Below are positions 46,310 through 57,900 of a DNA stretch of 64,000 bases, one piece after another. Positions within the stretch are counted from its first letter, which is position 1. Each line of letters starts with the position of its first letter. Source of the stretch: Siphonodentalium dalli (taxonomy: Eukaryota > Mollusca > Scaphopoda > Gadilida > Siphonodentaliidae). Under the pieces are notes generated by a model. The model saw only the letters and a list, made by a program, of their open reading frames with translations, searched no databases and was not told where the DNA came from. The DNA lies in NCBI GenBank assembly GCA_032622095.1, contig CP136065.1, positions 214,006,151-214,070,150 on the forward strand, in the 5' to 3' direction. A program made the translations under genes and the position numbers.

Positions 46310-48678
46310 TGTTCCGACAGCCAGACCAAAAAATGCAGAGGAAACGTCACAATAGATCAATTCGAGGAGTACTTTAAGGCTTTAAACCTAAACGACTGTA
46401 ATGATGAATCGGATATTTCCGACTATGTCGATATGGACTTTAACGAAAATCACGAGTCGCATCTAAATAGACCTATAACTTGAACACAAGAAGAGATTTT
46501 TAGTGCTGTAAGCAAGCTCAAGAATGGTAAGGCAGTAGGGGCGGACCAAATTTTTAACGAATATATCAAAGAATCGGTCGGTGAAATGATGAGTATTTAT
46601 GTCCGCTTTTTTAATCTCATTCTGAGTAGTGGGCATTTTCCGAAATAATGGGCTGTTGGGATGATAAAACCCATCTTCAAAGGATCCGAGGACCCAAATG
46701 TACCTGAATCATATAGAGGAATCACCCTTCTAAGTTGTTTTGCTAAACTGTTTACATCCGTTATTAATAATCGAATATGGTCGTTTGCAGAAGACAATGA
46801 CCTAGTAGATAAAATTCAGACAGGTTTTCGTAAGGGTGACTCAACAGTAGATAATATATTTATTCTACATGCTCTAATAAACGTATACCTACAGAGCGGA
46901 CGGAATATTTATTGTACTTTTATTGATTTCCGCAAAGCATTTGATACTGTATGGAGAGATGCTGTATGGTTGAAACTTATGCAGGCAGTTATAAACGGTA
47001 AGATACTACAGGTAATACGAAGCATGTACGACAATATAAAATTATGTGTGAAAAATAATAATTCGCAATCAGACTTCTTTATCAGCCAGATTGGTTTATT
47101 TCAAGGTGAACCAATGTCACCTATTTTATTTTCTTTGTTTGTGAACGGTATACAAAGTTTTCTGAGCGACTGTGCAATCTCAAACTTGAACTATTTTGAT
47201 GAGAAATATTTTGAACATATTGGCTGTTTTATAAATATATTGTGTTTATTATATGCAGATGATACCGTGATCCTCTCAGACTCGGAGGACAATATGCATC
47301 GTGCACTTTCAGCATTCGCTGATTATGCCGAGGCATGGAATCTGCAAGTCAATACAATGAAAACGAAAATGGTAATTTTTACAAACAAATGGTCAAAGAA
47401 TTTACCAATATTCACTTATAGGGGCCAAGAAATACAAATTCTAAAAGAATTTAAATACCTCGGTATTAAATTATTTTACAATGGTGGATTCTGTCAATCG
47501 ATTAAACAGACCCAGAATACAGCAACGAGAGCCATATATGGCCTTTTGAATAGAACAAGAAAGCTGCAGCTGCCTCTATATATTATGTTTAAATTGTTTG
47601 ACTCTATGATTATGCCGATTATGCTGTATGGTGGTGAAGTTTGGTGTTTCGAGAAAACTCAAATTTTGGAGACCATACATCTTAAATTCTGCAAAATTAT
47701 CACAACAATGAAGTCTAGCACACCAAACTACATGGTATATGCAGAATTGGGAAGATACCCCGTAATGATCGAAATTAAGTGCCGAGCAATATCATATTGG
47801 TCAAAACTAGTATCGCACGAAGGATCAGCATTAGCTAAAAATGTATTCCTTCTACTCAGGTATCTCAATGATGGTGATGCCATACTACAAAACAAGATTA
47901 AATGGATTTCGTTTATAAAAGAAACTCTGCGAGAAGTAAATATGGAAAGTGCGTGGCAGAATCAGTCACCACTAAGCAAGACAGACATGAAACACGTGAA
48001 AGCGAAATTAATAGAGCAACACACATGCTGCCTCTTCGGCATTCTAAATATGTCTATTTCAAGCCGTGCCATATTTTATCGAAACATAAAGGATTCTGTC
48101 AGATTGAGCCGATACTTAGTATATATGCCATCTCATCTAGCTACGTATTTACTGAAATTTAGAACAGCCAATCACAGACTACCGGTAGAGCAATGCAGAT
48201 GGAATAAAAGTACATGTAAAGACACGAAATGCCCGTTATGTGGCGAAAATGTATGTGATGAATACCTTTTTGTTATTTTGTGTACTGAACTCAACGATCT
48301 GCGAGAAACCTATATACCGAAGTATTACTGGGAAAACCCTAACCGAAATAAATCCTACAGACTGCTGTCACTGCTTAACATAAGTATATTGAAAAGAGTG
48401 AGCATTTTCTTAAAATTAGCGTTTATAAAGTTACCATGAAGCAAGTATTACATTATATTATATATAATGTAAATATTATATGAATTAAACCATTTCAGAA
48501 AACATATTCCCAAATGTATTAGCATTATTTGTATTTATTATCAATATCATATAATATGATGAACTCATTTATTGATGTATATGTATGTTGTGTATTGTTT
48601 GTATAATGTTGTGTAAATACGTTGTATGGCATGTTGCAACTTAGATGTTGACTTTGCTAATAAACAATTCAATTCAGA
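46310..48678 (+). pseudogene. LINE ORF2, longest intact RT frame of the window
   Basis: A 592-codon frame (46661-48439) contains SYRGITLLSCFAKLFTSVI, motif A CTFIDFRKAFDTVW (Asp 89), a motif B variant IGLFQGEPMSPILFSLF and motif C LLYADDTVILS (residues 198-201). A long C-terminal part ends with a C-x-x-C zinc-knuckle-like segment (KCPLCGENVCDEYLFVILC). The upstream part is in the same frame but carries TGA at 46481 and TAA at 46646 (FEEYFKALNLND, then SKLKNGKAVGADQIFNEYIK). An apurinic endonuclease domain is not seen, so the copy is 5'-truncated. It ends in AATAAACAATTCAATTCAG near 48660. Only two stops over 2 kb suggest a fairly young insertion. Confidence 0.85.
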
Positions 48679-48679
48679 A

Positions 48680-48817
48680 AAATTCAAAAGCGAATACTAT
48701 TATGTGTATTTTGGAGCGCAAACCGCCATGTGGCTTTAAATTTAACAGTGAGAAAGATACGTTAAATATTCATGAACACGCGGCAGTTGTAGCACACTTT
48801 ACTTTCTCTCCCTTGCT

Positions 48818-48892
<75 letters not shown>

Positions 48893-49600
48893 CCTCTCTA
48901 TCTCGCTCTCTCTCTGACCTCAGCAGATTCACCAATGTTCTACGCTTATTAAAATCATCACTGCATGTTATTCATATCCTGTCATTCATATCCTGCATCC
49001 TATTCAACTTGGCCTCTTGCCATCCGATCTTCGTGTATACTCGTATTCTCGTATCTTTTTCTTGTCTGAGGAGATAACTGAATATAATCGATGACTCGCT
49101 TGTTAGATCCTCTTCACCCTCATCTATTCTAAATCATGTCATAAACATTTGTAAAAATTATATATAATATCTTGGAGGATAGAAATAAATATTGTTTAAA
49201 CCAGATAGTTGGATTGAATAGTCCACGTGTAGACCATGACACTATCAGTGTGTTGCAGGTAGTTTGTAGAAGCATCCGTCGGTTAATTACATAATGTAGT
49301 TGTTGTTGCTGTTACTAATCGGTGAATAGTCCATGTGCATATCACGACAGATCGTTCGATAGAAATATCAGCCAGATCATCAATGGGTTTGTCGTTGTAT
49401 GTTACTAGTCGATACAAGAGTATGAATACCGAACACAACCGAACATAACCGAAATAACGAAAAAACGTTAAAATAAGGGATTGAAGAAGGAAGTAGTTAG
49501 GGGTGTGTATAGCAAGTCGTTGTATATCCCAGGCACGAACAAAGGGCATCGCTCGCCATGTCTCGGAGAAAAGTACGTATAGCATGCAGCTGTGCCAAAT
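48680..49600. other. Unassigned apart from the CT microsatellite
   Basis: No supported gene. A loosely duplicated phrase (GAATAGTCCACGTG at 49217 and GAATAGTCCATGTG at 49326) is the only other structure noted. Confidence 0.45.
48822..48888. repeat. (CT)n microsatellite
   Basis: 67 bases of uninterrupted CT. Imperfect CT-rich sequence continues on both sides. Confidence 0.98.
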
Positions 49601-49613
49601 ATCTACCATATAT

Positions 49614-50116
49614 ACATGTATATATATATATATATGTGGTCCAAGATTGATGTAAGACATGTCTATAGAAAATAATTCATTTAAATAAAATGTCTATAGG
49701 CCTTTCGTGGCATTGCCACTTTTCAATAGACGACAATAATGATTATGACGTCATAGCGTCAATGGAGATAACTCAATGTAGAGAGAACGTCATTTCCTGG
49801 GTGCATTAAGTTTACACTTGAAATGTTTCATATAAAAGTCTTCTCTTTGCTGTCTGAGTATTTTGCTGTCGGACTGTAGTTTTTGAAACGGGAAAATCGA
49901 AAAGTTCCTACCCCCGCATTCATCCAAGTGTGCACTGAGTGGAATTTTTCGATATTCTGGTTGTTTAATTTGCTGCTTGTGAATTCTCGTTCTTTCTCGC
50001 AGTGTATTGCCCGTTTCTCCGACGTAACTTTCTGAACATCCATGGCAGACGATACAATAGATTACAATCGTACTCCTGGACAAAATATTGCCGATGATTG
50101 TGTACCAAACAGTCAA
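49614..50116 (-). pseudogene. Penelope-like element, 3' end with GIY-YIG nuclease
   Basis: The minus-strand frame 50116-49790 encodes VIYCIVCHGCSESYVGETGN, LRERTRIHKQQ, LSAHLDECGG and ends FKCKLNAPRK. The C-x-x-C followed by YVGET and R-x-x-x-H is the GIY-YIG endonuclease of Penelope-like retroelements, here in its usual place at the C-terminus. The reverse transcriptase that should precede it on the same strand is missing; RT lies instead on the plus strand to the right. The non-coding 3' region (49614-49789) matches 60296-60460 in inverse orientation. Confidence 0.85.
49692..49731 (-). ncRNA. Hammerhead-ribozyme-like fold in Penelope 3' region, copy 1
   Basis: Minus strand, 40 nt: GUCUA / UUGAAAA / GUGGC-AAU-GCCAC / GAAA / GGCCUA / UAGAC. 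The outer strands pair, a perfect 5-bp stem II closes with AAU and GAAA follows. The element matching CUGANGA reads UUGAAAA, so positions 3 and 8 are U and A instead of C and G. Hammerhead ribozymes are known in Penelope-like elements; activity here is unproven. Confidence 0.4.
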
Positions 50117-50225
50117 CAGATATCGGGGAGATCAATTAACTATCGTCGGCCACAAAACGGACAAAATAGAGAAACCCGTTTTTTAGGGCAAGGCTATCCC
50201 CAAGTCACAAGGATCAAGCAAAGCA

Positions 50226-51946
50226 GAATGAACCCAACGAAGAAAAAATATGTGACGAACATGTAGATCCTAAAATAATAAACCTATCAAACAGAAAACT
50301 GACAGAAGTTGAAATTAAAGTTCTTGAACGTGGCTTACAATTTACACCGACACCTAGAAAAGACGTAAGATAACTTGAAACAGATGTCTTGGAGTTTGGA
50401 AGAAAATTACTACTCATTGTATATCATCACGGAAAAGAATTAACAACAGATGGATCACTGGTTCGTAACAAATCGAACAAAACACCACCAAAAGGACGCG
50501 ACCCTCACCTAGATGAATACATAGAAACCTTGGTGAAAATTCCACCCACGGATATAAATGTGAAACAAAATATCTCCAAAATGGAAAACGAGGCTATAAA
50601 TTGCTTACAACAGGACAAATCCATCATAATTAAAGAAGCGGATAAAGGGGGCGCTATAGTAATTATGAATTAAACATATTATCGACTTCTTATTGAGGAG
50701 TTAATCCAAAATGAAGAATTCTATGAAAAAAACTAAACCAATACTGACGAAAACACGTTTAAAAAAATCAAGAATCTTCTAACAACATTCCCCAAATGTA
50801 CCACGGAAAAAAAGGGACTATCTTATAAATTTTGAACATAACAGCAGTAATATACACGGTCTTCCGAAAATACACAAGAGTAAGCAAATACAAGAAGCAA
50901 TCAAACTTCAGAATAGCTCTTATATGGAACTGGAAGAACCAACAGATCTCAAATTACGACCCATAATAGCTGGACCTTCGTGAAGGGTCTATAATTGTGA
51001 GCTGCGATGTGACAAATTTATATTCGTGCATCCCCCATTCACTTGGAAAGGAGGCACTTAAATTTTGGATGAAGGAACATAATGATATATTGAACGATCG
51101 CTTCAGTGAGGATTTCATTCTGAATGCAGTTGACATAGTTTTAGAAAACAATAACTTCTTCTTTGACGAGAGATATTTTCTTCAAATTAAAGGCACGGCT
51201 ATGGGTACAAAGATGGCCCCATCCTACGCAAATTTAGTAATGGGATTTCTCGAACATCAACTGTATACGAAAGTAAAAGAATCATTCCAGACCAACATCA
51301 GTGAACATATTATGTGTACATGGAAAAGGTATCTGGATGATTGTTTCATTATTTGGGAAGATTCAACAGAGACCCTCAACCAGTTCCTTTCACTTCTGAA
51401 CTCACTTCATCCGTCAATCAAATTTACATCAGAATGGAGCCGTGAAAAATTACCATTTCTGGATGTGCTTGTTTTGGCTGACAAAAATAAATTACAAACG
51501 GACATATTCTACAAACTAACAGACACACACCAATATCTGGATTTCCGTTCGTGCCACCCATCGACACTAAGCGTAACATCCCCTATTGTCTGGCAAGACG
51601 GGTGTGCACACTCGTCAGTCAAGACAAACAACGTGACCATAGACTTTCTGAACTGAAGATGTTCCTAGAAAAACAACACTATCCGAAAAAACTGATACAG
51701 GATGGCATAGAACGCGCAAGGGTCATCCCCATCGCGGATCTACGCGCAAAAATGTCACCAAAACCAATATCGGATCCAACTCCATTAGTTTCCACACATA
51801 ACCCACATCATCCTAATATGGCCACAGTTGCAAAACAACTATTTCCCATCCTACAGAAAAGTGAAACAATGAATGCCGCAATGAAATCAGATATTTTACC
51901 AAGCAAACGTCAGCCAAAATACTTGAAAAATAATAAGTCTGGATAG
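50226..51946 (+). pseudogene. Penelope-like reverse transcriptase, decayed
   Basis: Plus-strand pieces read in order: LSNRKLTEVEIKVLERGLQF; IKEADKGGAIVIMN; LRPIIAGPS; VSCDVTNLYSCIPHSLG (motif A); IKGTAMGTKMAPSYANLVMG (motif B); WKRYLDDCFIIWE (motif C); LPFLDVLV; TDIFYKLTDTHQYLDF; then in another frame RNIPYCLARRVCT, FLEKQHYPKKLI and the linker QPKYLKNN. These are the hallmarks of Penelope-type RT. Lesions: a stop near 50371, stops at 50671 and 50735, a deletion at about 50980 that removes the segment before motif A, and a frameshift near 51560. The GIY-YIG part does not follow; the copy breaks off at about 51950. Confidence 0.9.
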
Positions 51947-51959
51947 ATCGTTCTGATTT

Positions 51960-52417
51960 TCTGATAAGGCATGTGCACCTATTTGCTTTTGCAGTCCGTT
52001 TTACATTTACAACGAATGATGTTCAGTAGTTCTTTTGGAGCTGGTGGTTCCTCACATATGATAGGATTAAGCCGCCCATCCTTAACCTGCCACCCCAATC
52101 AGTTGGTTCCAAATTAAGCCCTTCCAAAACTGCATCTGGTGATAGTGTGTGCAAATGAAATTCTTTTCTACCTAAAAGTCTGACACAGCAGGTAACATCA
52201 CCTCTGGTCGGCGCTTTGGCAACAGTGATATAAGCCTCTGAAACAAGAGTTGTGTGTCGATGTGTACAACGTCGTTGTCGATCTTGAGAGACAGAGCACT
52301 CATTATTATTGCTTGGGATGTTCGCTTGAATACATAACTCAAAACATCTTTCCCTCCCATGTTCATAAGGATCTTCCTGCCTATTAGTCCAGTGCATTTA
52401 TGAGAATAAAGTACCAA
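51960..52417 (-). pseudogene. Second fragment of the multicopy CXC-type gene family
   Basis: The minus strand encodes GLIGRKILMNMGGKDVLSYV, FKRTSQAIIMSALSLKIDND, VVHIDTQLLFQRL, then after a jump LHTLSPDAVLEGLNLEPTDW and, in another frame, ELLNIIRCKCKTDCKSK, where it stops. The last piece is the start of the Cys-rich C-terminus. It is a different subfamily from the gene at 5.2-14.6 kb but has the same general order (central block, TDWG region, IRC-C-C cluster). Most of the central part is deleted. The right foldback element begins inside its upstream end. Confidence 0.55.
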
Positions 52418-52821
52418 ACCTCAAACTAATTGCAACACAATGTTTCTTAGCAGGAATAAGTCTATTAACCAATGATAAACAACATACTAAAAATCAAAAA
52501 GGATCAACAAAGGCGAAATTGATAAATTTTGTGAAATAAATTTAGTAAAATTTTATAGCTTTTCAAGGATGTTTATAAAAAACTTCTTTTCACATGTGCT
52601 TCCATTTATATATCCATTTTGTTGAGTACACAATCCTGATTACAGAACAGAAAACATTTTCCAGATACGTTGAGAATTTTTCGAGTTATGTGCCTCCAAA
52701 TTGGGAGTTTGCCTAATTTCGGAGCCTCAATTTCTGAAGAATTATTTTAGAATCTAGTATTTTAAAAACTAGAGAACAATGATTGGATATCTTACTGTTG
52801 TATTAGTTGCCTCACTATATT

Positions 52822-54180
52822 GTGCACAAAAATGATTTCTTTATGCATCTATGATCGAGAAGACAAAATATTCTTAAACAAAATGTGTGTTCCATTGTAT
52901 GCACTTAGCCAAATTTGCCTTGTGACACAGAACTGGTGTGATGAAATACCATATTTGAGGTCATACAACTCAATAAATTGATATCCATATGCCCTGTATT
53001 TCTCATAACCTCTTACATATACTAGGTTAAACACACTGTGCTGGAATTGCTAAACACATATCTGCCATAATCAACTTATGGCCCTATGAATCCTTTGTAT
53101 TGACTCTTTTCCAAAAATGCCATTTTGGACTGGTGTTTTTGTCCATTTTAAAGTTTTTTTTGTGCACAAATAGTAAACAACAATGAATACAATTAGTGTT
53201 TAATGTGTAAAATCATTTGAACGTTCCTCCTAAAACACTTAGTGTTGGGAAAAATATGATTACATTGGTTATGCCAATCAACAATCAACTGGATTTCACA
53301 TATTTTTCAAGAAACTGACTCCAAATTTGAATGTTGATAATGGGGTAGGTGACATCACCAAAGGCTATGATCTTGTCACCATATTCTAGTCATTGGAGAC
53401 AAAGGGTTGTTTTATTCCAGTTTGTGCAGATTATTCTTGCATGGTAAACAGTTTAGTACTTTAATAATTATTAGATGTTTATTTAGAGCTTTTATCAGCA
53501 TGTTATATAGAACCAGCCTGAAATAATGATTCGCCATTGAGTTAATGGCAACAAAAATTGATCGTAGCTCTAAATATGAACATCAAAACAGGAAGCAGTT
53601 TACTCTGTATGAAAGAATGAGGTTTGTAGGAGCTGGTGATGTTAAAGTTTTATGCATCAAGGTCCATATTTTCTAGATTTTGTCAATATGGTTTCCCCTA
53701 CCCCATTTTTCAGATATTCAAATTTGGCATCAGTTTCAGGAAAAATTAGTGAAATTCAGTGACATTCATTGACATATCCAACATAAGGCATTTATTTCAA
53801 CACTAAGGTGTTTCAGGAGGAAAGTTCAAATGATTTTGCACATTAAACATACATTGTTTTTTCAATTTATACACAAAAACCTTTTTTTTAGATGAGTCAA
53901 TTCTAAAGATTAATAGGGCCATAATTTGATTTTCTACACCATGATTTGGGAAATTCCTTTACAATGTGTTTAACGATGTTTACTTAAGTGATTATGAGAA
54001 AGACAGGGAATATGGATATATAATTATTGATTTGTATGACATCAAATATGCTATTTCATCACTCCGGTTCTGGACCACAGGCAAATTTGGCTGTCCATAC
54101 AATGGTGGAACACACATTTTGTTTAAGAATATTTTTGTCCTCTCAATCATAGATGCATAAAGAAATCATATTTTGTGCAC
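52822..54180. mobile_element. 1.36-kb palindromic element nested in the left arm
   Basis: GTGCACAAAAATGATTTC at the left and its inverse at the right; long arms of about 650 bp pair through the AAACACTTAGTGTTGGGA and GGACAAAAACACC regions, with the centre near 53500. At the matching place in the right arm (about 59800) the sequence runs straight through (CACTATAGAGTGG), so this piece was inserted after the arms existed. Confidence 0.75.
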
Positions 54181-55439
54181 AACCTAGTAGTACAGCGGCC
54201 AAACGCCAAAAGTGGTCGGGTACCCCTACCTACGGTAGAACAAGTTAAAACCAACTTTTTTTAAAGGAGAAATATATACTGTAGACGAAAATGATAGTGA
54301 AAAATAACGGAATTGGTGGTGGCTATTCTGAAATCGACGATGAACGATACCCACCAGTGACTTTTCCCAGAAATTAACGATTTTGGTAAAGTGAGCCCTG
54401 CGGCTATGTCCTAAGTTATTAGCCCACATTGTAGGCGTTAAAATGAATACAGCATACCATATTTGTTCCTGATATGCAAGAAGTGTTGGTTAAATTTTGA
54501 TTTTCGTGCCATTTGGAGCCGAAACATTTAATTTTTGTTGAAAAATCGCTCTTTTTCAAATTTTTTTTATTTTTCGATCCATATGGTGTAGTAGTTATCT
54601 GTCAAGCATATGGAGAAAGAAGTTAACAAAAATGTTGAACGGTTTGCGAGATATTGGATTTTAGCTACCCCTCCCCCAAACACGTTTTTGGTCGAAAAAA
54701 ATACATATTTTTGATAATGACATTACAAACATTTTCGAATTGATCTGAATGGGACCCAACATGAAAGTGTTGTCCAGAGATGCCGTTTAATCGATTATAG
54801 ATGTGTTCAGGCTTTCAGACCCCCAGTTACAACAACAACAATTATTTTATTGATAACAGTTAATTTTGCATGCATTAACATCGATGTTAAGTACTAAAAC
54901 CTTTGTTATAAACAATACGTGACCAACTATATCATTCACATGGCCCAGTAGTTATCTGGACATCACAAGTAGAAAGAATTTGGCAGAAATTGTCAACGGT
55001 TTTCAAGATATTGGAATTAGGTACCGCTCCCCCGGACGCGATTTGGTAGAAAAACTACATATTTATGATAACAAGACAGACCTTTCTAAATTATTCTAAT
55101 GTGCATCTAATCATTATTCGTGTGATGAAAACCTGATCCGTAGACACTGCGAGCCTGGTTTTAGATAACCTCAGGTTTCCAATTAAATTCCCAGTTACAA
55201 CAACAACAACACAATATTTTAATTATGACATGTAATTTTATATTAACACATATCGACTTTGAGCAACTGAAGTATTTGTTCTAAACAACACAAAATATGG
55301 ACTAACATAATCATACAGAACAAAATCATTATTGCTCCCCCGCCCTATTAGACATCCTGAACACACCACGAACTGAACAAAATATGATCTCAGTATTAAG
55401 AATCATGTAATTATAAAGGACAATTACATAAGGAAATAT

Positions 55440-57900
55440 ACAATGTTTATGGATGGGTTTGTTCCCGAAACAGTATGGCACTTTGCTTGGCAAATATGAA
55501 GGGCGAATTTGCTATATTTTTCAAGAACACTCTACCCAATTTAAAGGCTTCAACGCAATACGAAATTAAGCTATATGATCTCTAATTCTCTATATTAACC
55601 AAGAGTGTGACGGGAATGTAGTTCCATCAGAGAATACATAATTTGTATGGATGGGTTGTGCATGTGTCGCTTTACACAAAGTGGCTGATAAATAAGAAAG
55701 ACGAATTTGCTGTTTTAGCCCCCCCCCCCCCACACAATTGAAGTGTTAAAGTTGAACAACTCACGAACTGAAATTATTGCTGTAAATATTAACTGAGGAT
55801 GTGGGCAACAACAGTAATATCGGGGCGCATACATGGTGTTGATGGGTGGGTTTGTTGGATCCCGAAAGCCTTTAGTACTTTACGAAAATCGGATGGCAAA
55901 CTCCAAAAGCGAATATTTTTTTGTTTTGTGGGACCCCTTTATATGCCCATTTAAACTCTTGAACACACCATGCGCCGAATATTCATGCTTTTATTATTAA
56001 ATCACAGTGTGAACGAAAGGTAGTGCTATCAGGGAATATACATGTTATATGGGTAGTTTGGTTCCCAAAATCCTAGGGTACTTTACAAAAGGCGGCTGGC
56101 AAAAACCAAAGCTGAATATTTTCTTTGAGTACCCTACCCCTTTTAAAGTCTTAACACACTAATGGATGGACATGTTCTCAATATTAACTGGGGTGTGGAC
56201 AAATGGTATGTAATTCAGGAAATATACCTCTCCATTGCACGATGGGTGGGTTGGCTGGCTTCCCAATGTCTGGGCACTTTACAAAAAGTGGCTAGCAAAG
56301 AGAAGGCGAAATCTCACTGTTTTTGGGTACCCATAACCATTCTAAACTTTTTAGCACACACTGAACCGAATCTATATGCTCTCATGTATTATTTACAATT
56401 TGTATGGGTGGTTTTGTTCTCGAAATCCTGGAACACTTTAGAAAAGGCGGCTGGCAAATACGAAATGTAATGTGTTAGGCCACACTGCCCCATTTGCAAT
56501 CTTGGGACACACAATGAACCGAAAGGCTGTGCTCCCATTATTAACTGCGTGTGTAGAGAAATGGACGCTATATAAAGAGAATAGTATACCAGGGTCTTGA
56601 ATGTCTGGGTCACTTTACAAAAAGTTGTTGAAAGAGAAAGGCGAATACTCACTGTTTTGGGGGGGGGACCCATTAACCCATTTAATATCTTGATCAGAGC
56701 ATGAACTGAAGTTATATTCTCTCATACTTAGCTGAGCGTGTGATCGAAAGGTATTGCTGTCATGGAATTATTAATTGATATATGGGTGATTTGGTTCCCA
56801 CGAAATCCTGGATCACTTTACAAAAAGCGGCTGGCAAACAAGAAGGCGAATTTTCTATGTCTTGATGACCCCACTATCCAACTTGAAGTCTTAACAAAAT
56901 GGTTTGCTCTCAATGTTAACTGAAGTTGTGGACAAATGGGATTATTATCTGGCAATACGAATCTGTTATGGGTGAGATGGTTCCCGATAGCCTAAGGCAC
57001 TTTACAACAAATGGTCAGCAAATGGGAGGGCTAAATTTTGCTCTCAGGGGACTCCATCCCATTCTGAAGTCTTGAACACAACACTAGCTCAAGGCATAAG
57101 CTATCCATATTACCCGAGATTGTGGCCGAATGGCAATGGTCTCGCGAGCCCACCGTTCGCGAGAACACCGTGGCACATTACACAAAGCAGATGTCAAACG
57201 ATGAAGGCGAATTTTAAGGGACCCCTACCCCATGTAAACCATTGAACCTACCACGAACTGAATGGATGTGCCCTCATGGTCAAACGACGATATGGACAAT
57301 GGCTATTCTATAAAGAAATACACAATTGTTATAGATTGGTTAATACCCGACAGTCAGGGACACTTTACAAAAAGCGACTGAAAAATAAATAATGCGATTT
57401 TTCAATGTTTGTATTACCCCCTTCCCTATTTGAAAACTAGAACGCACCACGGATTTGAATGATATCATCATTGACTGCGTGTATGGACAATGACAAGTTA
57501 ATTGTACAAGGATGTAAACAATGTAAATAGATGGATTTGGGTTCAGAAAGAATGAGCACTTAACGAAAAGTGACTGGAAAATAAGAAAGGCAAACTTTTG
57601 AGGACCCCTACTTTATTTGAAGTCTTGGAAGACACCACATGGTGAAATGATATGACCCCAATATTAATTGAGGGCTTGACCAAAGGTTAGTTTTTATCAG
57701 AATATACATATGTGTTGGTTGCCGAAAGTCTGCATCATGTGGCACTCCACAACAAGCGGCTGGCACATGTTCACTGTTGTATGTACCCCTACCCCATTTG
57801 AGGTCTTGAACACATCATGTACTGAAGGGATTATGAATTCAATATCAACATATATTGTGGCCGAAACTTTGCGATATATAAGTATGTGGTAGTTCTATCC
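55440..57900 (+). repeat. ~190-bp satellite, about 13 units
   Basis: Each unit contains GGCACTTTACAAAAAGCGGC followed by TGGCAAA, a CCCCTACCCCATTTGAAGTC block, CACACCATGAACTGAA and GTGTGGACAAATGG. The first phrase recurs near 55490, 55668, 55877, 56078, 56275, 56432, 56613, 56815, 56997, 57175, 57361, 57556 and 57742 (spacing 157 to 209). Units are well diverged. Confidence 0.85.

Noticed and set aside
48645-48917. Frame ending in a long Leu-Ser repeat
   Set aside because: It is the translation of the CT microsatellite.
52023-52397. 124-codon minus-strand frame as a gene of its own
   Set aside because: Its recognisable part (LHTLSPDAVLEGLNLEPTDW) belongs to a deleted member of the multicopy family and the rest is a shifted frame.
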